From: Hoskinsella mucinilytica
Lineage (GTDB): Bacteria; Bacillota_I; Bacilli_A; Erysipelotrichales; Erysipelotrichaceae
DNA length: 64,000 nt
Reading direction: 5' to 3'
Assembly (NCBI RefSeq): GCF_045223415.1
Contig: NZ_JBEQZJ010000023.1
Span: 4,788 to 68,787, forward strand
Below are positions 1 to 9,371 of this stretch, one piece after another; position 1 is the first letter of the stretch, and every line of letters starts with the position of its first letter. The notes beneath the pieces were generated by a model that was not told the DNA's origin, did no database searches, and saw nothing but the letters and a program-made list of their open reading frames with translations. The position numbers and the translations under genes are program-made.

Positions 1-1
1 A

Positions 2-1945
2 TTGGTATTGATCGATGAAGATGATAACATCTTATATGAAAGTTATACCAATAACCTAGGAAATCCTGTGGATGTCATAAAAAAAGAAATGTTAAACATT
101 TATGATCAAATAGAAGATCGTATTCAGATCGCACAATGTGCCGTAACCGGGTATGGTGAAGAATTGATCAAGCATGCATTTCGTTTAGACATCGGAGTTG
201 TAGAAACCATTGCTCACTATACAGCCGCAAAACATTTTAACCCTAATGTAGATTTCATTATTGATATCGGTGGTCAGGATATGAAATGTTTTAGAATCAA
301 GGATCACACCATTGATGATATTTTGTTGAATGAAGCTTGTAGTAGTGGATGTGGTAGTTTTATTGAAACGTTTGCGAAAAGTATGGGTTATGATATTCAA
401 GAATTTGCGACAATGGGACTTGCGGGAAAACATCCTGTTGATTTAGGAACACGTTGTACGGTATTCATGAATTCCAGTGTGAAACAAGCACAGAAGAATG
501 GCGCAAGCATGGAAGATATTTCTGCCGGTCTTTGTATGAGTGTAGTGAAAAACGCATTATATAAGGTCATACGTGCAAAAAGTGCGGATGATATAGGAAA
601 AGAAATTGTTGTACAAGGTGGTACCTTTTTAAATGATACCGTGTTAAGAAGCTTTGAATTAGAGCTTGGAAGAAATGTCATTCGTCCTGGAATTGCTCAT
701 TTGATGGGAGCCTATGGTGCAGCTCTTTTAGCAAAAGAAAAAGCAATAAAACCTAGTACCATTCTAACAAAAGAAGCAGTACAGACATTCACACATTCCT
801 CACAAGCAATCAATTGCGGACTTTGTACCAACCATTGTAATCTAACCATCAATACCTTTGCGGATGGATCCAAACATATCGCAGGTAATAAATGTGAGCG
901 CCCGATTAGCGGAAAAGCAAACAAAGATAAGCTTCCTAATTTATATGAATATAAGTATCAAAAGCTACGTGAATTAAAGAGTCAAAAAGGGTTTAGAGGA
1001 AAAATCGGCATTCCTTTGGTCTTAAATATGTTTGATACGCTCCCATTCTGGCATGCCTTCTTTACTACATTAGGTTATGAAGTCGTATTAAGTGATCGAA
1101 GTAGTAAGCAATTATATGCAATGGGTCAACACACCATCAGTTCTGATACCATTTGTTATCCGGCAAAGCTTGTCCATGGTCATATTCAGTCTTTATTGGA
1201 CAAAGGCCTTCACACGATCTTCTATCCTTGCATGTCCTATAATATGGATGAAACCATGAGTGACAATTATTTTAACTGCCCTGTGGTTGCTTATTATCCT
1301 GAAGTGATCGAAGGTAATATGGAAGTCGGTGACATTGACTTCATGTATCCGTATTTGTATATGAATGATCCTAAGACCTTTGAGAAAAAGATCCGACTTT
1401 ATTTTGAAGAACGTGGAATGGATATTTCCAAGCATGAGCTGTCTATGGCTTGTAAAAACGCTTATGAAGCTTATGAGAACTTTAAATCCGATATCCTAAA
1501 GAAAGGTGAAGAGGCTTTACAGTTTGCGAAAGATCATCACCGTAAAGCAATCGTCCTTGCAGGGCGACCTTACCATATCGATCCACAAATCAATCATGGT
1601 ATCGATCGACTGCTTACCAATCTTGGCTTTGTGGTCATCAGTGAAGATGCTATCGCCAAACAACCTACCAGACCTTCGATCCATGTGCTTAACCAATGGA
1701 CATTCCATGCTAGAATGTACAATGCAGCACAGTTTGTGACAACGCAAAAAAATATGGAATTGATTCAATTGGTGAGCTTTGGTTGTGGTATTGATGCCAT
1801 TACTGGAGATGAGGTCAAAGATATTTTACGTAACAATGATAAATTATATACCCAGATTAAAATCGATGAGGTGGATAATCTAGGCGCAATCAAGATCCGA
1901 TGTCGTTCTTTGTTAGCGGCAATGGAAGAGAGGGAGGAAGCATAA
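2..1945 (+). CDS. 2-hydroxyacyl-CoA dehydratase activase-type ATPase with DUF2229 region (5' truncated by window)
   Basis: This is the C-terminal 647 residues of a BadF/BadG/HgdC-family protein; the reading frame is open at the window edge, so the true start lies outside. The first ~240 residues form an ASKHA ATPase domain with the motif IGGQDMK and the CSSGCGSF segment that supplies [4Fe-4S] cysteines in this family. A cysteine cluster (CGLCTNHC, then a further Cys about 20 residues on) and a DUF2229/HgdB-like region follow. Characterised activases use ATP to inject an electron into 2-hydroxyacyl-CoA dehydratases, but these large fused relatives have no settled substrate. The stop codon shares one base with the next start (TAATG), so the two products are probably made together. 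Confidence 0.85.
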   Translation: MVLIDEDDNILYESYTNNLGNPVDVIKKEMLNIYDQIEDRIQIAQCAVTGYGEELIKHAFRLDIGVVETIAHYTAAKHFNPNVDFIIDIGGQDMKCFRIKDHTIDDILLNEACSSGCGSFIETFAKSMGYDIQEFATMGLAGKHPVDLGTRCTVFMNSSVKQAQKNGASMEDISAGLCMSVVKNALYKVIRAKSADDIGKEIVVQGGTFLNDTVLRSFELELGRNVIRPGIAHLMGAYGAALLAKEKAIKPSTILTKEAVQTFTHSSQAINCGLCTNHCNLTINTFADGSKHIAGNKCERPISGKANKDKLPNLYEYKYQKLRELKSQKGFRGKIGIPLVLNMFDTLPFWHAFFTTLGYEVVLSDRSSKQLYAMGQHTISSDTICYPAKLVHGHIQSLLDKGLHTIFYPCMSYNMDETMSDNYFNCPVVAYYPEVIEGNMEVGDIDFMYPYLYMNDPKTFEKKIRLYFEERGMDISKHELSMACKNAYEAYENFKSDILKKGEEALQFAKDHHRKAIVLAGRPYHIDPQINHGIDRLLTNLGFVVISEDAIAKQPTRPSIHVLNQWTFHARMYNAAQFVTTQKNMELIQLVSFGCGIDAITGDEVKDILRNNDKLYTQIKIDEVDNLGAIKIRCRSLLAAMEEREEA

Positions 1946-3249
1946 TGGAACGTATAGAATTTACAAAAGAAATGAGAAAAACGCATAAGGTATTAATTCC
2001 CATGATGTTGCCTATCCATTTCCAGTTCTTAAAAAATATCCTATTAAAAGAAGGATATCAGGTAGAGCTATTAGAAACAAGTGGTCAACAAATCATTGAT
2101 GAAGGGTTGAAAAATGTTCACAATGATACCTGTTATCCTGCCCTATTGGTCATTGGTCAAATGATCGATGCTTTGAAAAGCGGCAATTATGATATGGATC
2201 ATGTTGCCCTTGCGATCACACAGACCGGTGGTGGATGTCGTGCCAGCAATTATATCCATCTATTAAGAAAAGCATTGGTACAAGCAGGCTTTCCTCAAGT
2301 TCCTGTCATTTCTGTGAATTTCTCAAAATTAGAAAAAAACAGTGGCTTTTCCCTAACTCCTAAAATGTTGATCAAAATCATGTATGGCTTTCTTTATGCA
2401 GATACCATGATGTGGATCAAGAATCAAGTGAAACCTTATGAACTTGAAAAAGGGAAAACAGATGCATTGGTAGATCAATGGATCCATACCATCACAAAAC
2501 AATTTGATTCTATGAAATTTTTACAAATGAAGAAAAATTATCGTTCTATGTTACAAGAATTTGCGAACATCACACGCAGTGAACAAGAAAAGATACGTGT
2601 GGGTATCGTTGGCGAGATTTATATGAAATACGCCCCATTAGGAAATAATCAACTTGAGGATTTTTTGATGCAGGAAGGCTGTGAACCAGTGGTAAGTGGT
2701 GTCATGGATTTTGGCTTGTACTGTTTGGAAAACTCCAATATTGATCATCAATACTATGATCGTAACAAAAAAAGCTACCAACTTGTAAGAGTAGCCGCAA
2801 AATACATCCAGCATATTCAAAACATTGCCATTAAAGCAATCAAAGAGGAAGGTAGCTTCCGTGCTCCTGATACGTTTGATGAAATCATTGAGGCTAGTGA
2901 AGGAGTCATCAATCGTGGAAGTAAAATGGGAGAAGGTTGGCTTTTAACAAGCGAAATGGTCGCCCTTGTAAAAAGCGGAGTAGATAACATCGTATGTTGT
3001 CAACCATTTGGTTGTTTACCAAATCATATCGTCGCAAAAGGTATGATGAGGAAAATAAAAAACCTATATCCACAAGCAAATATCGTAGCGGTAGATTATG
3101 ATCCTAGTGCTACCAAAGTCAATCAGGAAAACAGATTGAAATTGATGTTATCCAATGCTCGCTTAAATGATTCCTTTAAAAAACAAGAAGAAGTCAAAGA
3201 AAAAGAACAATTAGAGCGCAAAGCACATTACGCATATACACAAAGATAA
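1945..3249 (+). CDS. HgdB-like 2-hydroxyacyl-CoA dehydratase-related protein
   Basis: The 434-residue product resembles the C-terminal, HgdB-like part of giant activase-fusion proteins (COG3580/3581 type). Conserved cysteines occur in NDTCYPAL near residue 54, in TGGGCRASNY near residue 95, and in CCQPFGCLPNH about 85 residues from the end; such cysteines ligate an iron-sulphur cluster in dehydratase subunits. I start it at the ATG at 1945, preceded by a GGGAGG site 6-8 bases upstream; an in-frame upstream TTG at 1900 has no comparable site. In many Clostridia the homologous segment is fused to the preceding protein, so here the fusion seems split into two translationally coupled genes. The substrate is unknown. 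Confidence 0.8.
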   Translation: MERIEFTKEMRKTHKVLIPMMLPIHFQFLKNILLKEGYQVELLETSGQQIIDEGLKNVHNDTCYPALLVIGQMIDALKSGNYDMDHVALAITQTGGGCRASNYIHLLRKALVQAGFPQVPVISVNFSKLEKNSGFSLTPKMLIKIMYGFLYADTMMWIKNQVKPYELEKGKTDALVDQWIHTITKQFDSMKFLQMKKNYRSMLQEFANITRSEQEKIRVGIVGEIYMKYAPLGNNQLEDFLMQEGCEPVVSGVMDFGLYCLENSNIDHQYYDRNKKSYQLVRVAAKYIQHIQNIAIKAIKEEGSFRAPDTFDEIIEASEGVINRGSKMGEGWLLTSEMVALVKSGVDNIVCCQPFGCLPNHIVAKGMMRKIKNLYPQANIVAVDYDPSATKVNQENRLKLMLSNARLNDSFKKQEEVKEKEQLERKAHYAYTQR

Positions 3250-3254
3250 GCAAA

Positions 3255-3284
3255 AAAACACCCGATGTTTGGGTGTTTTCTTTT
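3255..3284. terminator. Bidirectional intrinsic terminator
   Basis: A perfect 9-bp stem (AAAACACCC / GGGTGTTTT) with a 7-base loop lies between two convergent genes. It is flanked by A-runs on the left and T-runs on the right, so it can stop transcription from both sides. Confidence 0.85.
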
Positions 3285-3288
3285 ACCA

Positions 3289-3783
3289 TTATCTAGTAAG
3301 CTGTGCTATTTTATTTAATACTGCATCATAATCCGGTTCATTGGTGATTTCAGAAACATATTCCACATATTGAAGAATATTGTTTTCATCAACTACGAAG
3401 ACTGCTCTGGTCAATAAATTTAATTCATCGATGATCGTTCCGGTTAATTGTCCAAAACTTTGATATTTATAATCACTCGTTGTAACGATATTATCATTTT
3501 CTTTTGCTTGGCACCAACGATCCAAAGCGAACGGAAGATCCATGCTAATTGCATAGCAAGTCAGTTTTTGATCACCTTGGAAATATTGCATAAACTTCGC
3601 AACTTCCATAGAACATACGCCTGTATCTAAAGATGGTACTGACAGAAATACACGAATGCCCTTTGTATCATCGCTTTTTATTTCGCTTAAATCGTTTTTC
3701 ACAATAGTGAAAGATGGTAACGTATCATTTACGTTTAATCTTTTATGTCTTAAATGAACTTCTTTTCCTTGAAATGTAATCAT
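3289..3783 (-). CDS. tpx: Thiol peroxidase (Tpx, atypical 2-Cys peroxiredoxin)
   Basis: The 164-residue protein matches Tpx in length and motifs. It has the peroxidatic cysteine in SLDTGVCSMEV near residue 59 and the resolving cysteine in FALDRWC near residue 93, the usual spacing for Tpx. The enzyme reduces hydrogen peroxide and alkyl hydroperoxides in the cytosol, with electrons from thioredoxin. The start at 3783 begins the typical N-terminus MITFQGKEV and sits 8 bases from AGGAGG; the ATG two codons earlier is too close to that site. It is a single-gene unit ending at the shared terminator. Confidence 0.93.
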   Translation of the reverse strand: MITFQGKEVHLRHKRLNVNDTLPSFTIVKNDLSEIKSDDTKGIRVFLSVPSLDTGVCSMEVAKFMQYFQGDQKLTCYAISMDLPFALDRWCQAKENDNIVTTSDYKYQSFGQLTGTIIDELNLLTRAVFVVDENNILQYVEYVSEITNEPDYDAVLNKIAQLTR

Positions 3784-3877
3784 GTTCATAACCTCCTGTC
3801 TTTTGACATGTTTAGTATATGCCATGAAGTTAGATGAATGCAACTAACTTGCTCAACAGGAAGAATTTTTAATGATA

Positions 3878-4744
3878 TCATTGATCTTTTGATAACAAGA
3901 TACTTACAATACCACACATAATGCCACCTAAGGGAAATAAGACCCAAGAGATGGACCATGCATTCCATACAAAGCTCCATAAAAGATACATTGCGAATGT
4001 GATCATCATGATGCATCCACACCATTTACCGATACGCTGATCACTTTCATTCACAACCTGTTTTGATAATTCTGTTTTTTCTATTTTACTTTTTTGCATA
4101 CCGCAATAAACAAAGATACCTACCGCAATTGTGATCAATGTCATAAAGAAGCCATTCGCAAAAGGTTCTTCTAAGATTTCTTCCAGCATCAGATAAGCAA
4201 AGACACCAAATAAAATCAAACCGACACCGATGACCATTCCGATTTGAAAGTGTTTATGAATACGATCCTTTTCATACTCATCATAGATGTTTTGTGGAAT
4301 CTGTTGATATTTCTTTTGAAAGTGACTATGACTGATTCCATAATAAACGAAAATCATAACAGCGATCATCACAAAAAACATAAAGATCATATCTGCCATA
4401 TATTCATCTCTTCCGATGAAGATTGCTTCCATATAACAATAACTTGCTGCTCCAAACAGAATCAGCATCACACCCAACGTCATCATTTTACTCATTTGAT
4501 TTTCATGCTTATCGTATACATCTTTATGAAGCAAGCCTTGTTCCTTAACTTCTCCATACAGCAGATCATCTATCTTGCATTGAAATAGCTCACATAATTG
4601 CATGAGTTTATCTAATTCGGGATATGCACTTCCATTTTCCCATTTACTTACAGATTGCCTTGAAATATTTAATTGCTCGGCCAGTTCTTCTTGCGACATT
4701 CCCCTTTGCTTTCTTAATTCTCTCAGATTTTCTTCAAATTTCAT
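3878..4744 (-). CDS. XRE-family regulator with multi-pass membrane C-terminus
   Basis: Residues 1-60 form a helix-turn-helix domain of the type MSQEELAEQLNISRQSVSKWE, followed by a short linker and then about six hydrophobic segments from residue ~85 to the end. This architecture is common in Firmicutes, where a membrane-embedded XRE protein is thought to sense envelope stress or cell state; no ligand is known here. The start at 4744 has GAGGTG seven bases upstream. An imperfect inverted repeat 75-100 bases upstream could be an operator. No partner gene is obvious, since the neighbours tpx and ung are unrelated. Confidence 0.8.
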   Translation of the reverse strand: MKFEENLRELRKQRGMSQEELAEQLNISRQSVSKWENGSAYPELDKLMQLCELFQCKIDDLLYGEVKEQGLLHKDVYDKHENQMSKMMTLGVMLILFGAASYCYMEAIFIGRDEYMADMIFMFFVMIAVMIFVYYGISHSHFQKKYQQIPQNIYDEYEKDRIHKHFQIGMVIGVGLILFGVFAYLMLEEILEEPFANGFFMTLITIAVGIFVYCGMQKSKIEKTELSKQVVNESDQRIGKWCGCIMMITFAMYLLWSFVWNAWSISWVLFPLGGIMCGIVSILLSKDQ

Positions 4745-4817
4745 CTCTATCACCTCGCTTATATTGTATAAAATCACATAGATTTTCACTACCAACTTTG
4801 ATTAGCGTTTTGTATTT

Positions 4818-4841
4818 CTTTGTCAACCATAGGTTGCAAAG
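4818..4841. repeat. Imperfect inverted repeat upstream of the XRE gene (possible operator)
   Basis: The arms CTTTGTCAACC and GGTTGCAAAG flank three bases and pair except for one bulged base. The repeat lies between ung and the XRE regulator start. It is not followed by a T-run in the minus direction, so an operator is as likely as a terminator. Confidence 0.35.
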
Positions 4842-4864
4842 CCTTTATTTAGGTGATTTTTTGA

Positions 4865-5536
4865 CTATTCATCGATTTGCCAGTCGATTGGCGTAAAGCC
4901 ATGTTCCTTCAAAAAAGCATTGGCTTTTGAAAAATGTCTACAACCAAAGAAGCCATAATCTGCACTATATGGACTTGGATGAGAACATGATAAGATCAAG
5001 TGTTGAGGATTTGTAATGAGTGTCATCTTCGCTTTTGCATTCTTTCCCCATAACAAGAACACAATAGGCTCCTTTCTTTCATTCAACTTTCTTATGATTT
5101 CATCTGTTAAGATCTCCCATCCTTTTCCTGCATGCGAATTGGCTTGTCCTCTTCGCACTGTCAATACGGTATTCAACAGTAAGACACCTTCTGTTGTCCA
5201 TTTTGTCAATTCTCCATGAGATGGTATGTGGCATCCCACATCTTGTTTCAATTCTTGAAATATATTTTGTAGACTAGGTGGTGGTGTCACGCCTTTTTTC
5301 ACAGAAAAACATAATCCATGTGCTTGATTAGGACCATGATATGGATCTTGACCTAAAATCACAACCTTTACCTTATGATAAGGAGTATATTTTAACGCAT
5401 TAAAGATATCGTACATATCCGGATATACAGTTTGTGTTTGATATTCATGTGCGATAAAATTACGCAGTTTTCTATAATATTCTTTTTGAAATTCTCCCTC
5501 TAGGATCAGATCCCAGTCATTACCTATATTTACCAT
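4865..5536 (-). CDS. ung: Uracil-DNA glycosylase (family 1)
   Basis: The 223-residue protein carries the family-1 UDG signature GQDPYHG near residue 65, whose aspartate activates the water, and the DNA-intercalation loop HPSPYS near residue 190. It removes uracil from DNA arising from cytosine deamination or dUTP incorporation, the first step of base excision repair. The start at 5536 (ATG) has AGGTG six bases upstream; an upstream GTG lies inside that site. Length and motifs are typical, so the assignment is secure. It appears to be a single-gene unit. Confidence 0.96.
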   Translation of the reverse strand: MVNIGNDWDLILEGEFQKEYYRKLRNFIAHEYQTQTVYPDMYDIFNALKYTPYHKVKVVILGQDPYHGPNQAHGLCFSVKKGVTPPPSLQNIFQELKQDVGCHIPSHGELTKWTTEGVLLLNTVLTVRRGQANSHAGKGWEILTDEIIRKLNERKEPIVFLLWGKNAKAKMTLITNPQHLILSCSHPSPYSADYGFFGCRHFSKANAFLKEHGFTPIDWQIDE

Positions 5537-5595
5537 TTTTATCACCTAATTTATTGTATCTCAAATAGGATAAAAAGGAAATCATTTTATAACAA

Positions 5596-5630
5596 TAAAA
5601 AAAGATCTAGCGCCTAAGCGTTTGATCTTT
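5596..5630 (-). terminator. Intrinsic terminator after the tldD-pmbA pair
   Basis: Just beyond the pmbA-like stop the minus strand reads AAAGATC, an inner GC-rich hairpin, then GATCTTT running into seven T's. This is a standard Rho-independent structure. Confidence 0.75.
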
Positions 5631-5636
5631 ACCTAT

Positions 5637-6968
5637 CTATTCTCCTGAAATTGCTAATTCATGAAATAGGATCGATGGTGCACCAATACCAGTATAAGAC
5701 ATGTTACCATCATTTCCAACCATATCAATATGATTCATTGCTTCCATAAAATTACCGGCTACTGTAATCAAATTGATTGGCTTGACAATAGCTCCGTTTT
5801 CTACATAAAAGCCATTTGCCTGTAACGAAAATTCTGTACTTACGGCATTTAATCCTGCATGAAGACTGGTGATTCCAGTAATGATTACACCTTTTTGTAA
5901 GGATTTTACCATATCTTCGTAGTTGCTTTCGCCATTTTGAATATAGAAATTGGTAGGTGATATTCCAACATTGCTTGCATAACCACTCTTGAATCCATTA
6001 CCTGTAGAGTTTGTATGCATTAGCTTTGCACTTTTCAAATTATGCAAATAAGTGGTTAACACTCCTTGATTTACAATTACCTTCGTTTTACAAGCAACGC
6101 CTTCATCATCAAAAGCAAAGCTACTTTGTCCATCCTCCATCAAAGGATCATCTATGATAGTGATTTTTTCATCAAATACCTGTTTTCCTAAGGAATCCTT
6201 TAAAATAGAAATACCTTTATGAGCATTTTCTCCATCAAACAACCCACATAACGCTTGTAAAAGAGAAATCATGGTATCATGATGCATGATCACTGGATAA
6301 TTTCCACTGGCGATTTGTGTAGCGTGTAATTTATCTGTCACTTTTTTGACTATACGAGTGGCAAATGCATCAACATCAATATCACTATCATCTTTGATAC
6401 AGATCCAATCGTAATCGCTCTTCACGTCCTCTTGATCTTTCGCTAATACCTCAGCGACGATCATACTATAAGACATGTTGTCACTTAAAGATAAGCCTTT
6501 GCTGTTTGTAATATTTCTTGTTACATCACTTTCAGAATAGCTACATCCCATAACCTGGGAAATTCTTTCATCTTTATCTAAGATTGCTTGTTCGATTTCT
6601 TTTAATACTTGTATTTTTTCTTCACTGCTTTTTTGCTTAAATTGATGTTCTCTTTGTGTGATTTCAGGATAAGAATCATCTCCGGCATATAGCTCTACTT
6701 CATCCTCACTTGTGATATTTTCCGCATGATCTTTGATCTGCCTCAAAGCATATTCCATATTTGCATCACTTGCATCTTCTAAGTAACAGATTCCCATCTT
6801 TCCTTGATAGATACCTCTGACTGCGATACCATCACATTCACTGATCGTAAAACCATCTACCTTATGATCATACACTTGAATACTAGTAGAGGAAGACTTT
6901 TGTTCATAAATTTCAAAATCACTAATACCTTCGGCTATGGCTTTTTCCATCCAAATTTGTTTATTCAT
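5637..6968 (-). CDS. pmbA: PmbA/TldE-like partner subunit of the TldD metalloprotease
   Basis: The 443-residue protein belongs to the TldD/PmbA family. Its C-terminal half has the conserved glycine-rich stretch (NGFKSGYASNVG, LQANGFYVENG), and it lacks the HExxxH zinc motif, as expected for the TldE/PmbA subunit. In Escherichia coli TldD and TldE form a heteromeric protease that degrades unfolded peptides and matures microcins. The ATG at 6968 lies 7 bases from GGAGGT and overlaps the tldD stop by 8 bases, so the two subunits are translationally coupled. An intrinsic terminator follows directly. Confidence 0.88.
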   Translation of the reverse strand: MNKQIWMEKAIAEGISDFEIYEQKSSSTSIQVYDHKVDGFTISECDGIAVRGIYQGKMGICYLEDASDANMEYALRQIKDHAENITSEDEVELYAGDDSYPEITQREHQFKQKSSEEKIQVLKEIEQAILDKDERISQVMGCSYSESDVTRNITNSKGLSLSDNMSYSMIVAEVLAKDQEDVKSDYDWICIKDDSDIDVDAFATRIVKKVTDKLHATQIASGNYPVIMHHDTMISLLQALCGLFDGENAHKGISILKDSLGKQVFDEKITIIDDPLMEDGQSSFAFDDEGVACKTKVIVNQGVLTTYLHNLKSAKLMHTNSTGNGFKSGYASNVGISPTNFYIQNGESNYEDMVKSLQKGVIITGITSLHAGLNAVSTEFSLQANGFYVENGAIVKPINLITVAGNFMEAMNHIDMVGNDGNMSYTGIGAPSILFHELAISGE

Positions 6969-8358
6969 TGTCATTACCTCCATCCTTACCGCCAACGATC
7001 ATACTGCTGACACGAATTGCAGGCTGTCCTACATCAGTAGGAATCGATCCACTACTTGCGCCACACATTCCTTGTGCACACAATAAGTTTTTTCCGACCT
7101 TATCGATCTTCATAAGTGTATCTGCACCATTTCCAATTAAGGTTGCCCCTTTGACTGGTTTTGTGATCTTTCCATCTTGAATCAAATAAGCTTCTCTTAC
7201 AGAGAAATTATAATCTCCGGTACTTGGATCAACACTTCCGCCACCCATCGTTTTGGCATAAAGACCATATTTGATATCCAACATATCCTCAAATTCATCT
7301 TCTCCCGGCGCAATAAATGTATTGGTCATTCTAGACACAGTTTCCCATTTATAAGATTCTCTTCTTGAACTACTTGTACTTGGTAGTCCCATTCTTCGAC
7401 CATTTAATGTATCGATCAAATAGCTTTTTAATACACCATTTTCAATTAATACATTACGTTTACAGAAGTTTCCTTCATCATCGATGTTGGCACTTCCCCA
7501 TGCATTCGGGATAGTCCCGTCATCAATTGCGGTTACGCAATCACTTGCAATCTTTTGTCCTAACTTTCCACAAAAAACAGACTGGTTCTTTGCGACAGCT
7601 GCAGCTTCTAAGGAATGACCACAAGCTTCATGAAAGATAACACCACCAAAACCATTATCAATGATGACCGGCATCACACCGCTTGGACAATCATCTGCAT
7701 AAAGCATCGTTTTCGCTATTCTTGCGGCTTCTGTTCCAATATCTGCTGGATCATGTTGTTCATAAAATTCCATTCCCATATGTCCACCTGGAGAACAGCT
7801 ACCTGTTTCTACCAAAGCACCATCTTCCGCAATGACATTGACTGCCATTCTTGTTCTTACTCGTACATCCTGAATATAGCGTCCTTGCGAATTAGAAATT
7901 GCGACATGCTGTTCATCATCTAAATAATTGATCATAACTTTTTTGACGACAGGATCATAGTTCATCGCCGCATCATTGGCTTTTTTCATCAAAGCGATCT
8001 TCGTTTTCGCATCGCTCTTTTGTGGATACATCTTGATGACATGCTTATTTTCATAGGAAACCTCGACCAATGGCTTTGGTTCCACCTTGACATCTTCATG
8101 TATCGCTTGTGCCAAATTTCTTGCTGTTTTGATTAAGTTTTCTTCACTGGTATCATTGGTATAAGCATAAAAGGATTCTACATCATGATAAATTCTTAAT
8201 CCAACACCATAACGTATTCCACCATTGGCACTTTCCACGACTCCATTTAACATAGCATAACGTGTGCTATAATTTGTTTCCTCAAAGATTTCCGCAAAAT
8301 CTCCACCCGTTGTCAATGCTTCTTTTAATACTTTTTGTAAAAGCGTTTTTGTTAACAT
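6961..8358 (-). CDS. tldD: TldD-type zinc metalloprotease subunit
   Basis: The 465-residue protein has the metal-binding motif HEACGH near residue 250 and the conserved C-terminal glycine-rich region (SSSRRESYKWET, MCGASSGSIPTDVGQP). It is the catalytic subunit that works with the PmbA-like protein encoded just downstream, probably as a cytosolic peptidase whose fold encloses the active site. The ATG at 8358 follows GAGGTG by six bases; the upstream GTG in frame is part of the ribosome site itself. A -35/-10 promoter lies right upstream, and no peptide precursor gene is visible nearby. Confidence 0.92.
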   Translation of the reverse strand: MLTKTLLQKVLKEALTTGGDFAEIFEETNYSTRYAMLNGVVESANGGIRYGVGLRIYHDVESFYAYTNDTSEENLIKTARNLAQAIHEDVKVEPKPLVEVSYENKHVIKMYPQKSDAKTKIALMKKANDAAMNYDPVVKKVMINYLDDEQHVAISNSQGRYIQDVRVRTRMAVNVIAEDGALVETGSCSPGGHMGMEFYEQHDPADIGTEAARIAKTMLYADDCPSGVMPVIIDNGFGGVIFHEACGHSLEAAAVAKNQSVFCGKLGQKIASDCVTAIDDGTIPNAWGSANIDDEGNFCKRNVLIENGVLKSYLIDTLNGRRMGLPSTSSSRRESYKWETVSRMTNTFIAPGEDEFEDMLDIKYGLYAKTMGGGSVDPSTGDYNFSVREAYLIQDGKITKPVKGATLIGNGADTLMKIDKVGKNLLCAQGMCGASSGSIPTDVGQPAIRVSSMIVGGKDGGNDNE

Positions 8359-8378
8359 CCATCTCACCTCTATCGTTC

Positions 8379-8407
8379 ATTATACTATGATTTGTAAGTG
8401 GAAACAA
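8379..8407 (-). promoter_or_regulatory. Predicted sigma-A promoter of tldD-pmbA
   Basis: On the minus strand TTGTTT, 17 bases, TATAAT lie about 20-50 bases upstream of the tldD start. The -10 box is perfect and the -35 box weak. Confidence 0.5.
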
Positions 8408-8512
8408 TGAAAATAATCCCCCAAATGATTTCATGTCGGCCTTAAATGATGTAGGTCATTCAAGAGCTATTTATGAGTAGCAATGTTTCTTCCCTTTCAT
8501 CAGTAATTTCAT

Positions 8513-8545
8513 TAAAAAAGAACAGTTGATTTATTACTGTTCTTT
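8513..8545 (-). terminator. Intrinsic terminator overlapping the stop of the Ig-like protein gene
   Basis: A perfect 9-bp stem AAAGAACAG/CTGTTCTTT followed by a T-run on the minus strand starts at the stop codon of the upstream gene. Confidence 0.75.
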
Positions 8546-9245
8546 AAACTCCACTATTAGATTGATTTTCATTATTGGATGGTGTTTCATTTACGATGTA
8601 TTGTACCGTAATATCTTTTTTACCTACATTTCCACTACTATCTTTTACCTGTAATGTATACGTTTTTGTCTGGCTGATCGTTGATAACTCTGTTGGCCAT
8701 CCTTTAATTTGATCACTTGCGATAACACCATCATAATTATCCTCGGCAGTAGCATTGACAAAGGTTACCAATTCCTCGATCGTTGAGGTTGGCTCCAATG
8801 TAAATTCCACTTGTGAATTAGATACTGTAATGACAGGTGCCTTTGTATCTTTTACAACGATAGGGATATCTATCGTTTCATCTTGATAGCTCAATGTTGC
8901 AGTGTAACTTCCTAATTTTGTTACATCGACTTGATCAAAATTAAGTTCAATATCCTTTAATACCTCTTTATCTGCTTCCACATAAGAAGCTACTTTTTCA
9001 TCCAAGGTACCATTCACTTCCACTTGAAAGGATGCTTTTTTCAACGTGATACCCTCGATACCCGTTGTTTTCTTATCATTTTTATTGTTATCTGTAGCAG
9101 TTCCCTGTGCTGCTACCGGAGCCTCAAAAGGCTTTTTCTTTTTATCTATGAAGGTCTGCTTAGCAAATCCAAGAGCTACGATCAATAAGATTACGATGAC
9201 TCCGCCAATCAGAACGACTTTTTCAGGCTTACTAAATTTCAACAT
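8544..9245 (-). CDS. Membrane-anchored extracytoplasmic protein with Ig-like (DUF5011-type) domain
   Basis: The 233-residue protein has an N-terminal membrane segment (about residues 9-27) followed by positively charged residues, then a polar linker and two beta-rich domains. The second has the pattern DTKAPVITVS ... KDSSGNVGKKDITVQY, typical of bacterial Ig-like or HYR modules found on surface proteins. It has no catalytic motif or sortase signal, so it is probably anchored by its uncleaved N-terminal helix and faces outward. It is transcribed alone, between an extended -10 promoter and a terminator overlapping its stop. Its binding partner is unknown. Confidence 0.7.
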   Translation of the reverse strand: MLKFSKPEKVVLIGGVIVILLIVALGFAKQTFIDKKKKPFEAPVAAQGTATDNNKNDKKTTGIEGITLKKASFQVEVNGTLDEKVASYVEADKEVLKDIELNFDQVDVTKLGSYTATLSYQDETIDIPIVVKDTKAPVITVSNSQVEFTLEPTSTIEELVTFVNATAEDNYDGVIASDQIKGWPTELSTISQTKTYTLQVKDSSGNVGKKDITVQYIVNETPSNNENQSNSGV

Positions 9246-9274
9246 ATGTTCTCCTTTCTGAATTCCGCTATTTT

Positions 9275-9283
9275 ATTATAGCA
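9275..9283 (-). promoter_or_regulatory. Predicted extended -10 promoter of the Ig-like protein gene
   Basis: The minus strand reads TGCTATAAT, a perfect -10 with the TGn extension, about 30 bases upstream of the start codon. No good -35 box is seen. Confidence 0.45.
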
Positions 9284-9371
9284 CAGTCAAAGTGGTTTTC
9301 TAATCTAAAAAAGCTATATCTGCATTATTTTTTACTTTTTTTACCATTTTTTTCTTTCCATCAAACCTTGG

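Noticed and set aside
9301..9371. Possible continuation of the Hint-like gene past its stop
   Set aside because: The following 25 codons are lysine-rich low-complexity sequence and do not resemble an extein or toxin.
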